Origin: Bradyrhizobium sp. NDS-1
GTDB lineage: Bacteria; Pseudomonadota; Alphaproteobacteria; Rhizobiales; Xanthobacteraceae
NCBI RefSeq assembly: GCF_032918005.1
Contig: NZ_CP136628.1
Coordinates: 5,503,501-5,567,500 of the forward strand
DNA: 64,000 bases
Reading direction: 5' to 3'
Below the pieces are notes generated by a model. It saw only the letters and a list, made by a program, of their open reading frames with translations, searched no databases and had not been told where the DNA came from. The translations under genes and the position numbers were made by a program. Shown here piece after piece: positions 18,272-27,439 of this stretch (the stretch's first letter is position 1; each line of letters begins with the position of its first letter).

Positions 18272-18295
18272 CACCGCATCCCGGCCCGCGTCTCG
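18272..18295. repeat. 24-bp direct repeat, copy 2
   Basis: Exact copy of 14514-14537. It sits in the 286-bp gap between the hydroxylase operon and a small secreted protein gene. Flanks differ beyond the 24 bases, so only a fragment of the larger repeat is present. Confidence 0.7.
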
Positions 18296-18422
18296 GGTCC
18301 GCGCGGGCGACCACTCGTATCCCATTTCCGTCAACTTTGACCGCCATGCGACTGCGCGATAGTCTTCATAGCGCCGCTCGACGCGCGATGCCGTCATTCG
18401 ATGGACCGGAGCGGCTTGAGGG

Positions 18423-18764
18423 ATGCGGATGAGAAGCGTGACGCTCCTGGCGGTCGGCCTGATGTCGATCGGCGCCTGGACGCAGGACAGCGCGAGGGGA
18501 CAGGCTTCGGTCGAGCCGCCGGTGTCGCTGGTTCCGCAAACTGCCTCGCCGTCGCGCGCGAACACCGGGAATTCCAGGATTCCGCCGGCGGCCGATTACG
18601 ACGGCTTCAGCGCCGCGGACGAGACTGACACCCCGAGTCAGGTGACACCTCCTGTGAGATCCCGCGCCCGAGGAGGCTCCGACTCCTATCCGGATGCAAG
18701 CAGCCTCGACCATGAGGACGAGGCGTTGAAACGCAAACTGACGATCTGCAAGAATTGCAAATAG
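18423..18764 (+). CDS. putative small exported protein, 113 aa
   Basis: Starts MRMRSVTLLAVGLMSIGAWT, which looks like a signal peptide (a second ATG two codons in would serve as well). It continues as a low-complexity Pro/Ser/Asp-rich region and ends in ALKRKLTICKNCK with a closing Cys-x-x-Cys. No domain is recognised. A REP-like inverted repeat follows the stop. The signal sequence and codon bias support a real gene, but evidence is moderate. Confidence 0.5.
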   Translation: MRMRSVTLLAVGLMSIGAWTQDSARGQASVEPPVSLVPQTASPSRANTGNSRIPPAADYDGFSAADETDTPSQVTPPVRSRARGGSDSYPDASSLDHEDEALKRKLTICKNCK

Positions 18765-18770
18765 CCGGCT

Positions 18771-18852
18771 CCATAGCCCGGATGGCGCAAGGAGAGAGCA
18801 ACTCACGCCAATGCAGTTTTATCCCGGATGCGCTGCGCTCCATCCGACTATG
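18771..18852. repeat. REP-like imperfect palindromic element
   Basis: The ends are imperfectly inverted: CCATAGCCCGGATGG at 18771 and CCATCCGACTATGG ending at 18852. An inner hairpin joins CGGATG (18825-18830) and CATCCG (18841-18846) across GCGCTGCGC. The TAGCCCGGATG core is typical of extragenic palindromes in alphaproteobacteria. It lies between two genes on the same strand. Confidence 0.55.
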
Positions 18853-18968
18853 GCAGTTTCGCTGCATAGCTGACTGTCGCCTGCCCACGCTTTACGCTCC
18901 CGGCATTTCCTGATCCTCTCTGCCCAAGCAGCCGGACCAACCGGCCAAGCCTCGAGGAGAGAGACGCC

Positions 18969-20603
18969 ATGAAGCTCGGCACCGCCATTGCGGAAATCAT
19001 GAAGCGCGAGGGGATCGAGATCCTCTGCGGCTATCCCGTCAACCATCTGATCGAGCATGCGGCCAAGGCCGAGATCCGCCCCGTGATGGTGCGGCAGGAG
19101 CGCGTCGGCATCCACATGGCGGATGCGATCTCGCGGGTGACGTCGGGCCGCAGCATCGGCGCGTTCTGCATGCAGCATGGGCCGGGCGCCGAGAACGCGA
19201 TGGGCGGCGTCGCGCAGTGCTTTGGCGAATCCGTGCCGGTGCTGGTGCTGCCGATGGGCTATCAGCGCAGGCTGGCGCATATCGAGCCGAACTTCAATTC
19301 CAGCGAGGCGATGAAGCCGTTCGCGAAATCGTCGGAGCCGATCATCCTCGCCGCGGAAGTCGCCAACATCTTCCGCCGCGCCTTCACCAAGCTGAAGAAC
19401 GGCCGCGGCGGGCCGGTGATCGTCGAGATCCCCTCCGACATGTGGAACGAGGAGGTGCCGGAGCCGCTCGACTACACGCCGGTGCTGCGCACCCGCTACG
19501 GCGCCGATCCGGTCCACGTGAAGGAAGCCGCGAGCCTGCTCGTGAATGCAAAACGGCCTGTGATCTATGCGGGCCAGGGCGTGCACTACGCGCAGGCCTG
19601 GCCGCAGTTGAAGCGGCTGGCCGAGCGGCTGGCGATCCCCGTCACCACCAGCCTAGGGGGCAAATCATCGTTCCCGGAAACGCACCCGCTCTCGCTCGGC
19701 TCGGGTGGGCTTGCGGTGCCGCGCGCGGTGCCGAAGTTTCTGAGCCAGGCCGATGTCGTCTTCGGCATCGGCTGCTCCTTCACCGAGACCAATTTCGGCA
19801 TCGCGATGCCGAAGGGCAAGACCATCATCCATTCCACACTCGACCCCAATCATCTCAACAAGGACGTGGAAGCCAAGATCGGCCTCGTCGGTGACGCCGG
19901 CCTCGTGCTCGACGCGCTGCTCGAGGAGATCGGCAAGACCGTCACCGCGGATCGCGATGCTTCCGCCGTCGCGGCCGAGATCGCGGCCTCGCACAAGGAA
20001 TGGCTTGCGAAATGGATGCCAAAGCTCACCAGCAACGACGCGCCGCTCAGCCCCTATCGCGTGCTGTGGGATTTGCAGCACACCGTCGACATCGAGAACA
20101 CCATCATCACCCATGATGCCGGCAGTCCGCGCGACCAGCTCTCGCCGTTCTGGAAGTCGGTCAAACCCCTCACTTATCTCGGCTGGGGCAAGACGACGCA
20201 GCTCGGCTACGGCCTTGGGCTGGCCATGGGCGCCAAGCTCGCAAGGCCCGACAAGCTCTGCATCAACGTCTGGGGCGATGCGGCGATTGGCTTCACCGGC
20301 ATGGATTTCGAGACCGCGGTGCGCGAGCGCATCCCGATCATGTCGATCCTGCTCAATAATTTCTCGATGGCGATCGAACTGAAGGTGATGCCGATCTCGA
20401 CTGAAAAATATCGCTCGACCGACATCTCCGGCGACTATGCCGCAATGGCGCGCGCCTTTGGCGGCTATGGCGAGCGGGTGACGCGGCCGGAGGACATCAT
20501 CCCCGCGATCAGGCGCGGCATCCAGAAGACGCAGGAAGGCGTGCCGGTGCTGCTGGAGTTCATCACCAGCAAGGAGACGGAGGTGTCGCGGCCGGGGACG
20601 TGA
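18969..20603 (+). CDS. thiamine pyrophosphate-requiring enzyme (acetolactate synthase-like)
   Basis: Cytoplasmic TPP enzyme of 544 residues with the three-domain layout of the acetolactate synthase/benzoylformate decarboxylase superfamily. The N-terminal PYR domain carries the catalytic glutamate Glu44 in VRQERVGIHMADA. The central domain is nucleotide-like. The C-terminal PP domain has the TPP/Mg motif starting GDAAIGFTGMDFETAVRERI (near residue 436) and ending in LLNN. It is not a biosynthetic IlvB, as no IlvN neighbour exists and the substrate pocket regions differ. Substrate unknown. A GAGGAGAGAG ribosome site precedes the ATG. It stands alone between a REP-like element and a sensor kinase gene. 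Confidence 0.88.
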   Translation: MKLGTAIAEIMKREGIEILCGYPVNHLIEHAAKAEIRPVMVRQERVGIHMADAISRVTSGRSIGAFCMQHGPGAENAMGGVAQCFGESVPVLVLPMGYQRRLAHIEPNFNSSEAMKPFAKSSEPIILAAEVANIFRRAFTKLKNGRGGPVIVEIPSDMWNEEVPEPLDYTPVLRTRYGADPVHVKEAASLLVNAKRPVIYAGQGVHYAQAWPQLKRLAERLAIPVTTSLGGKSSFPETHPLSLGSGGLAVPRAVPKFLSQADVVFGIGCSFTETNFGIAMPKGKTIIHSTLDPNHLNKDVEAKIGLVGDAGLVLDALLEEIGKTVTADRDASAVAAEIAASHKEWLAKWMPKLTSNDAPLSPYRVLWDLQHTVDIENTIITHDAGSPRDQLSPFWKSVKPLTYLGWGKTTQLGYGLGLAMGAKLARPDKLCINVWGDAAIGFTGMDFETAVRERIPIMSILLNNFSMAIELKVMPISTEKYRSTDISGDYAAMARAFGGYGERVTRPEDIIPAIRRGIQKTQEGVPVLLEFITSKETEVSRPGT

Positions 20604-20695
20604 GTCCTCAAGGCTTCCGAGACTGGCTCCCGCCGTGGGGGATGTGATAATCCGGCCCGGTGCCGCGCAGCTCGCGGCATCGAGCTGGATTGCGA

Positions 20696-23158
20696 ATGAC
20701 TGACCGTCCCAACGATATCGCCGACGAGAACGCCCGGCTGCGCAGCAAGCTCGCGATCGCGCGGGATCGTCAAAACGCCAGCGCCGAGATCCTGCGCACT
20801 ATCGCGGCCTCGCCCTCCGATGCCCGGCCGGTCTTCGCGGCGATCGCGTCCAGTTCCAAGCGTTTGCTCGACGGCTTCTCCGCCACCGTGCTTCAATTCA
20901 TCGGCGACGAGCTGCATCTCGTGGCGTTCACGCCGACCAGCCCGGAGGCGGATGACGGGCTCAAAGCCTCGTTCCCGCGCAAGATTGCGGACTTCCCGAC
21001 CTTTGCCCTGGTGCGTGACGGAAAGACCATCCAGTTTCCGGACAGCGAAGCCGATGACGTCCCGGAGCTGAACCGCGAACTGGCGCGGCTGCGCGGTTTC
21101 CGCAGCGTGCTGTTCATGCCGCTGATGAACCGGGGCACGCCGGTCGGCATGATCAGCGTCACTCGCGCCGAGCCGGGCGCGTTCGCGCCCGATCTCGTGC
21201 AGCTGCTGCAGACCTTCGCCGACCAGGCCGTGATCGCGATCGAGAATGCACGGTTGTTCAACGAGACGCGCGAAGCGCTCGAGCGCCAGACCGCCACGGC
21301 GGACATCTTGAAAGTGATGGCGGCCTCGCCCTCCGACGTGCAGCCGGTGTTCGACGCCATCGCCGCCAACGCCAACCGGCTGATCGGCGGCTTTTCCACC
21401 GCGGTGCTGCGCTATGTCGACGGCGCCGCGCACCTCGCCGCATTCACGCCGACCGATCCGGCCGGCGACCGCGTGCTCCAGGCGTCCTTTCCGGTGCCGT
21501 TCGCGCAATTCCCGCCCTGCCAGCTCGTTGCCAATGGTGCCGCCGCGCAGCTGCCCGACACCGAGATCGAGCCCGCGGCGCGCGACATCGCGCGTGCGCG
21601 GGGCTATCGCAGCATGCTGTTCACGCCGCTAATGAGCGAGGGCGAGGCCATCGGCATCATCATCGCCACGCGCCGTGCGACGGGCTCGTTCGGCGATCAT
21701 CACGTGCGGCTGCTGCAGACCTTCGCAGATCAGGCGGTGATCGCGATCAAGAATGTCAGCCTGTTCAACGCAACCAGGGAAGCGCTGGAACGCCAGACCG
21801 CGACCGCCGACATCCTCAAGGTGATCGCGGCCTCGCCCGCAGACGTCACCCCGGTATTCCAGGCGATCTCCGACAGCGCCAAGGCGCTGATCGGCGGGCA
21901 CTCCTCCACCGTCACCCGCCTCATCGACGGTATGCTGCATCTGGCCGCCTTCACCACCGACAATGAGGCCGGCAACGCCGATCTGCTCGGCTCCTTCCCG
22001 GCGCCGCTATCGGCGTCAGGCATTCACAGCCGGGTGGCGGCGAGCGGAGAATATGCCTTCCGCAGCGACATGCAGAACGAACCCGACCTCACCGAGGCCA
22101 TGAAGGAGCTGGCGCGGACGCGAGGCTATCGCAGCATCCTCGTGGTGCCGATGCTGCGCGACGGCGTTGCGATCGGCACCATTGCCGTGACGCGGCCGGA
22201 GCCCGGTCACTTTCCGGACAAGGCGATCAACCTGCTCAAGACCTTCGCCGACCAGGCCGTGATCGCGGTCGAGAACACGCGCCTGTTCAACGAGGTGCAG
22301 GACCGCACGCGGGAGCTTGGCCGATCGCTGGACGATCTGCGCGCCGCGCAAGATCGCCTGATCCAGACCGAGAAGCTGGCATCGCTCGGCCAGCTCACCG
22401 CCGGCATCGCGCACGAGATCAAGAACCCGCTCAACTTCGTCAACAATTTCGCCTCGCTCTCCGCCGAATTGACCGAGGAACTGAACGAGCTGCTCGCACC
22501 CGTCGCCCTCGCGGACGATATCCGCGGCGAAGTCGACGAGCTCACGGGGCTCCTGAAGGACAATCTCGGAAAGATCGTGCAGCACGGACGGCGCGCCGAT
22601 TCCATCGTCAAGAACATGCTGCTGCATTCGCGCGAGGGCGGCGGCGAGCACGGGCTGAGCGACATCAACGGGCTGGTGGAAGAGAGCCTCAATCTCGCCT
22701 ATCACGGCGCCCGGGCCGAGAAGCCGGGATTCGACGTGACGTTGCAGCGAGAGCTCGATCCGGCGGCCGGGCAAGCCGAGGTGTTTCCGCAGGAAATCAC
22801 CCGGGTGCTGCTGAACCTGATCTCGAACGGCTTTCATGCGGTCACCAAGCGCAAGGCCGACGGCGGCGCCGGTTACGAGCCGGTGGTGACCGTAGCAACC
22901 CGCGACCGCGGCGGTAGCGTGGAGATCCGCATCCGCGACAACGGCACGGGCATTGCCGACGAGGTCAGGGAAAAGATGTTCAATCCGTTCTTCACCACCA
23001 AGCCGGCCGGCGAAGGCACCGGCCTCGGACTGTCGATGAGCCACGACATCGTGGTGAAGCAGCACGGCGGCGCGATCGACGTCGCGACGGTGCCCGGCAA
23101 GTTTACCGAATTCACGATCGTGCTGCCGCGCAAGAGCGGTCTGTCAGACAACAGCTGA
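20696..23158 (+). CDS. triple-GAF sensor histidine kinase
   Basis: Soluble sensor kinase of 820 residues starting at the ATG at 20696. Three consecutive GAF domains (about 40-185, 215-360, 390-535) each begin with a near-identical block of the type TADILKVIAASPADVTPVF and end with LLKTFADQAVIAVENTRLFN, so they arose by internal duplication. A coiled linker follows, then HisKA with TAGIAHEIKNPLNFVNNFA (phospho-acceptor His573) and a HATPase domain with DNGTGI and GTGLGLSMS. No membrane segment and no adjacent response regulator. It would sense a small ligand or redox signal in the cytoplasm; the partner is unknown. Confidence 0.9.
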   Translation: MTDRPNDIADENARLRSKLAIARDRQNASAEILRTIAASPSDARPVFAAIASSSKRLLDGFSATVLQFIGDELHLVAFTPTSPEADDGLKASFPRKIADFPTFALVRDGKTIQFPDSEADDVPELNRELARLRGFRSVLFMPLMNRGTPVGMISVTRAEPGAFAPDLVQLLQTFADQAVIAIENARLFNETREALERQTATADILKVMAASPSDVQPVFDAIAANANRLIGGFSTAVLRYVDGAAHLAAFTPTDPAGDRVLQASFPVPFAQFPPCQLVANGAAAQLPDTEIEPAARDIARARGYRSMLFTPLMSEGEAIGIIIATRRATGSFGDHHVRLLQTFADQAVIAIKNVSLFNATREALERQTATADILKVIAASPADVTPVFQAISDSAKALIGGHSSTVTRLIDGMLHLAAFTTDNEAGNADLLGSFPAPLSASGIHSRVAASGEYAFRSDMQNEPDLTEAMKELARTRGYRSILVVPMLRDGVAIGTIAVTRPEPGHFPDKAINLLKTFADQAVIAVENTRLFNEVQDRTRELGRSLDDLRAAQDRLIQTEKLASLGQLTAGIAHEIKNPLNFVNNFASLSAELTEELNELLAPVALADDIRGEVDELTGLLKDNLGKIVQHGRRADSIVKNMLLHSREGGGEHGLSDINGLVEESLNLAYHGARAEKPGFDVTLQRELDPAAGQAEVFPQEITRVLLNLISNGFHAVTKRKADGGAGYEPVVTVATRDRGGSVEIRIRDNGTGIADEVREKMFNPFFTTKPAGEGTGLGLSMSHDIVVKQHGGAIDVATVPGKFTEFTIVLPRKSGLSDNS

Positions 23159-23172
23159 GGTTAAATCGCGCA

Positions 23173-24891
23173 GTGGGTGCCTTCGGCAAACTGGCGTGGC
23201 TCATTCGGCGGCAATTGCTGTCGTTGTCCGGCGTCGGCCTCATGCTCGGTGCCCTGTTCTTCGCAGCCTCGCTGACGCCGACGCTGATTCCGCGGAGCTA
23301 TCTCACGCAGGGCGCCATCGCCGGCGCGTGCTTTGGGATCGGCTATCTCGCCGGCAATGTCTGGCGCTGGCTGTGGCACTATCTCGAATTGCCCGAGCCG
23401 TCGGCGCGCCTGAGATCGACCGCAAACGCACTGGTCGCGGCCGCCTGCCTGCTCGTCGTCACTGTTTTTCTGTGGCGGGCGGCAGGATGGCAAGACTCGA
23501 TACGCAGCGTGATGAAGATGGCGCCGGTCGAGACGGTCCATCCGCTCAAGGTCTGCGCCATCGCCGTGATGACGTTCGTCGTGCTGCTGGTGCTGGGGCG
23601 GCTGTTCGCGCTTGCCGTGCGCTTCATCGCCGCGCGTGCGAGGCGCGTCATTCCGCGGAGGATCGCGAACGTCATCGGCGTGCTCGCCGCGGGCCTGTTG
23701 TTCTGGTCCATCGCCAGCAATGTCCTGATCCGCACGGCGTTCAACGTGCTCGATTCGTCCTTTCGCGAAGTCGACGCCTTGCTCGAGCCCGAGCGGCCGC
23801 AGCCGACCGCGCCGGAACGGACAGGAAGTGCCGCCTCGCTGGTGAAGTGGGCGCAGCTCGGACGCATGGGGCGCCGGTTCATCGCCTCGGGGCCGACCGC
23901 ACCGGAGATCAGCGCCGTTACGGGACGGCCCGCGCAGGAGCCCGTGCGGGTCTATGTCGGCCTAGGTGGCGCCGACACGGCGCAAGCGCGCGCCAGGCTC
24001 GCGCTCGACGAGCTCAAGCGCCAGCACGGCTTCGACCGCAAGATCCTGATCGTCGTCACGCCAACCGGAACCGGCTGGATCGACCCCGCCGCGATGGACA
24101 CCGTCGAATATCTCCACCATGGCGACATCGCCAGTGTCGCGATGCAGTATTCCTATCTCAACAGTCCGCTGTCGCTGCTGTTTCAGCCAGAATACGGTGC
24201 AGAAGCGGCGCGCGCCCTGTTTTCGGAAATCTACGGCTACTGGACGACGCTGCCGAAGGACCGGCGGCCGAAGCTGTACCTGCATGGACTGAGCCTCGGC
24301 GCGATGAACTCGGAGAAATCCGCAGAGCTGTTCGAGATGATCGGCGATCCAATTGCGGGCGCACTTTTGAGCGGCGCGCCGTTCGAAAGTCGCATCTGGC
24401 GCTCGATCACGGCGGGCCGCAATCCGGGCACGCCGGCCTGGCTGCCGGAATTCCGCGACGGCCGCTTCGTACGCTTCATGAACCAGAATGGACCGACCGT
24501 GCCGGCAGATGCGCCCTGGGGTCCGATGCGCGTCGTCTATCTGCAATATGCGAGCGACGCGATCACCTTCTTCGCCTATCGCGACGCCTATCGGGCCCCC
24601 GACTGGATGACGGCGCCGCGCGGGCCGGATGTGTCACCGGAGTTGCGATGGTATCCCGTCGTGACCATGCTGCAGCTCGCCCTCGACATGGCGGTCGCGA
24701 CCAATACGCCGATGGGCTTTGGCCATGTCTACGCGCCCGAACATTACGTCGATGCCTGGGTCGCCGTCACAGATGTCCGGGATTGGTCCACTGATGCGCT
24801 GGCGCAGCTCAAGACCCATCTCGCAGCGGCGGCGCGAAAGGCCGCCGAGGGCAACGTCGCAAACGAGCCTTACGCCGATCGAGGCGGCTAG
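23173..24891 (+). CDS. membrane alpha/beta-hydrolase (Abhydrolase_9 family)
   Basis: 572-residue protein with a membrane N-terminus and a C-terminal hydrolase domain. The N-terminus has about five hydrophobic helices up to residue 190 and opens LSGVGLMLGALFFAASLTPT. The nucleophile elbow is LHGLSLGAMNS (G-x-S-x-G). FGHVYAPEHY near the end could hold the catalytic histidine. This two-part layout is the Abhydrolase_9_N/Abhydrolase_9 architecture; no substrate is known to me. The start is a GTG at 23173, 14 bases after the kinase stop. It converges with the MFS gene, with one base between the stops. Confidence 0.85.
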   Translation: MGAFGKLAWLIRRQLLSLSGVGLMLGALFFAASLTPTLIPRSYLTQGAIAGACFGIGYLAGNVWRWLWHYLELPEPSARLRSTANALVAAACLLVVTVFLWRAAGWQDSIRSVMKMAPVETVHPLKVCAIAVMTFVVLLVLGRLFALAVRFIAARARRVIPRRIANVIGVLAAGLLFWSIASNVLIRTAFNVLDSSFREVDALLEPERPQPTAPERTGSAASLVKWAQLGRMGRRFIASGPTAPEISAVTGRPAQEPVRVYVGLGGADTAQARARLALDELKRQHGFDRKILIVVTPTGTGWIDPAAMDTVEYLHHGDIASVAMQYSYLNSPLSLLFQPEYGAEAARALFSEIYGYWTTLPKDRRPKLYLHGLSLGAMNSEKSAELFEMIGDPIAGALLSGAPFESRIWRSITAGRNPGTPAWLPEFRDGRFVRFMNQNGPTVPADAPWGPMRVVYLQYASDAITFFAYRDAYRAPDWMTAPRGPDVSPELRWYPVVTMLQLALDMAVATNTPMGFGHVYAPEHYVDAWVAVTDVRDWSTDALAQLKTHLAAAARKAAEGNVANEPYADRGG

Positions 24892-24892
24892 C

Positions 24893-26476
24893 CTACTCCG
24901 CCATCTCGACGGGTTGCTTCGCCGAGGGACCGGCCAGCGGCCGCTCTTCCATCATGATCAGACAGAGCGCGGCAATCGTCATCAGCGCGGTGGCCGCGCC
25001 GAACACGTAGCGGAAGGCGTGCCGCATGTCTTCGGCGGGAATGGCGACGCTGCCTGCGGCATGATGCTCGCCGGCGAGCGGAACGTCGATGCCGAGCGCG
25101 ATCAGCAGGATAGCCGCGAAAGCGGCGACCGTGAAGGACGACATCAGCGAGCGGAAGAAGTTCAAGGCGCCGGTGATGGTGCCGACCTGCGCCCGCGCGA
25201 CCGAATTCTGCACCGAGACCACGCAGACCGGAAAGGTGGTGCCGAGGCCGAGCGCAAACGCCGCCATCAGCGTCAGCAGGCCCCATAGCGGCAGCGTCGT
25301 CAGCGTGAGGCCAAGGCCACACAGCACGGCCCAGGAGGTGCCGATGATGGCGACGCGCTTGTAGTGCTTGGCCCGCGCCATGGTGCGGCCGGCAACGGCC
25401 GCGCCAACGGTCGAGACGGCGGCGAGCGGAATGAGCGCAAGGCCCGCCTCGCTGGCGGTTAGGTGATAGACGGATTCGTAATAGAGCGGGAGCTGGACCG
25501 TGAGGCCGGTAATGGCGCCGAGAGCGCAACCGCCGGCCATGAGCCCGAACGGCACGACGCTTCCGCCGAGCAGCGGCAGCGGCAGGAACGGCTCGTCGGC
25601 GCGCCGGGCGTGCCACACGAAGCTGACCGCGAGCGCGACGGCGCCACCGACCATCGCCAGCACAGTCGGCGACAGCCACGGAAAACGCGTGCCGCCCCAG
25701 GTCAGCACCAGCATGAAGACGACGGCGGAGGCCATCAGCAGAACGCCACCAAGCCAGTCGACCTTGCGCTTGCGGTGGAACACCGGAATCTTCTTCATCT
25801 TCGGCAGCAGCAGCGCGAGCGCCGCGGCCGTCAGCGGCAGATTGATCCAGAAGATCATCGACCAGTGCAGATGCTCGGCGAACACGCCGCCGATGACCGG
25901 GCCCAGGATGCCGCCGACCATCCACACGCTGGAGAAATAAGCCTGATACTGGCCGCGCTCGCGCGGGGAGACGACGTCGGAGATCACGGTCTGCACCACA
26001 GGCATGATGCCGCCGCCGCCGAGACCCTGAAGGCCGCGCGACAGGATCAGCATCGGCATATTCGGCGCGATCGCGCACAGCACCGAGCCTGCCACGAACA
26101 GGCTGAGCGAGATGATGATCATGGCGCGCCGGCCGTAGATGTCGCTCAAGGTGCCGAACACCGGCGCGACCGCGGTCGAGGCGAGCAGATAGGCGGTGAT
26201 GACCCAGGAGAGATTGGAGACGTCCTGGAACTGGCGCCCGATGGTCGGCAGCGCGGTCGCCACGATGGTCTGGTCGAGGGCGGCCAGGAACATCGTCAGC
26301 ATCAGGCTGATGACAATGGTGCGGACCTCGTCCTGCGACAGCGGCGCCGGCGGCGCGATCGACGGGGCATCATCGACGCTGATGACTTCGCTCGGAAGCC
26401 GGGACAGCTCTTCGGCGATATCATCGGGCAAAGTCTGGGTATCGGCAGAACTGGTCTGCCGTTCGAACTTGTTCAT
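24893..26476 (-). CDS. DHA2-family MFS drug/proton antiporter (EmrB-like)
   Basis: Inner-membrane efflux transporter of 527 residues. The ATG at 26476 (MNKFERQTSS) begins a polar cytoplasmic N-terminus of about 55 residues, followed by 14 hydrophobic helices. Family marks are LDQTIVATALPTIGRQF in TM1, DIYGRRAMI in loop 2-3 and RGLQGLGGGGIMPV in TM4. The residues upstream of this ATG look untranslated. No EmrA adaptor or TetR regulator adjoins. Substrate unknown. Confidence 0.92.
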   Translation of the reverse strand: MNKFERQTSSADTQTLPDDIAEELSRLPSEVISVDDAPSIAPPAPLSQDEVRTIVISLMLTMFLAALDQTIVATALPTIGRQFQDVSNLSWVITAYLLASTAVAPVFGTLSDIYGRRAMIIISLSLFVAGSVLCAIAPNMPMLILSRGLQGLGGGGIMPVVQTVISDVVSPRERGQYQAYFSSVWMVGGILGPVIGGVFAEHLHWSMIFWINLPLTAAALALLLPKMKKIPVFHRKRKVDWLGGVLLMASAVVFMLVLTWGGTRFPWLSPTVLAMVGGAVALAVSFVWHARRADEPFLPLPLLGGSVVPFGLMAGGCALGAITGLTVQLPLYYESVYHLTASEAGLALIPLAAVSTVGAAVAGRTMARAKHYKRVAIIGTSWAVLCGLGLTLTTLPLWGLLTLMAAFALGLGTTFPVCVVSVQNSVARAQVGTITGALNFFRSLMSSFTVAAFAAILLIALGIDVPLAGEHHAAGSVAIPAEDMRHAFRYVFGAATALMTIAALCLIMMEERPLAGPSAKQPVEMAE

Positions 26477-26631
26477 TTCGATCGGGCATCGTGGGGCGGC
26501 GCAACGCCGCGATGGATTCGTTCTATGCAGCCAATGTAGACAGCAAAGTTCGTCCCAGGCAGGCACCGCGGCGCATGGGAGCATCCCGCCCGGGGGTCAT
26601 CCCGAACAATTGAACGGCGGCGTGCGGCGGA

Positions 26632-27147
26632 TCAGTCCTTCGGACGTCGCTTCAGGCGGGCCCGTTTCGGCAGCAGCGCCGGCCATTGCACGATGTGGTC
26701 TTCGAGCTCCTCGTCCGGAATCTGCTCCTCGCTGCCTTCGACCCGGCCGCGCACGGAGACGCCGGCGTCATGCACGGTGTTGGGATCACCGGAGACCAGC
26801 GGATGCCACCAATAGAGATCGCGGCCTTCGGCAACGAGCTTGTAGCCGCAGCTCGGCGGCAGCCAGTTCAGAGTGCGGACATTGGCCGGGGTCAGGCGGA
26901 CGCAATCCGGAACCTTGTCGGAGCGATTCGGATAGTCCTTGCAGCCGCAGCTCGCGCCATCGAGCAGCTTGCAGCCGATATGGGTGAAATAGATCTGCCC
27001 GGTGTCCTCGTCCTCGAGCTTGTTCAGGCAGCAGCGCCCGCAGCCGTCGCACAGGCTTTCCCATTCGGGCCCCGACATCTCTTCCAACGTCTTGGTTTTC
27101 CAGAAGAATCCTTCCTGGCCTGAAGGTCGTTTGGGAACTGCGGTCAT
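26632..27147 (-). CDS. YcgN-family (UPF0260) cysteine cluster protein
   Basis: 171-residue cytoplasmic protein starting at the ATG at 27147 ([10 protein letters not shown]). The zinc/iron-chelating CxxCxxCC-type motif is [11 protein letters not shown]. Further conserved cysteines occur in [16 protein letters not shown] and VPDCVRL, and [19 protein letters not shown] is a family block. The family is widespread in proteobacteria with no established function. It stands alone and is divergent from the penicillin-binding protein gene across about 290 bp. Confidence 0.9.
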   Translation of the reverse strand: MTAVPKRPSGQEGFFWKTKTLEEMSGPEWESLCDGCGRCCLNKLEDEDTGQIYFTHIGCKLLDGASCGCKDYPNRSDKVPDCVRLTPANVRTLNWLPPSCGYKLVAEGRDLYWWHPLVSGDPNTVHDAGVSVRGRVEGSEEQIPDEELEDHIVQWPALLPKRARLKRRPKD

Positions 27148-27439
27148 GCGCCTCAACAAAAGTTCAAAAGAGCTACGGCGAAACCATCTAGGGCGTGCGG
27201 CCGGGGTGGTGCAAGCAACGCGCTTTTGGGGCCCGTAGTGACCCGGGGTCAATTCAGCCTGTTGTTCAAAATCGCGAGCGTGACCATTGGTTTATGGGCT
27301 CCGCTCGGCTAGAAGGAACAGCAAGTCCCTCGGATGCTGGCCGGGCGCCTTGGGTTTGCCGCAACATTCCCCCAAGACGTCTCGACGCCGCCCCGGCCGG
27401 GTGCTTGAACGCTTTCGAAGCGAGCCTCAAGGGTTCTAG

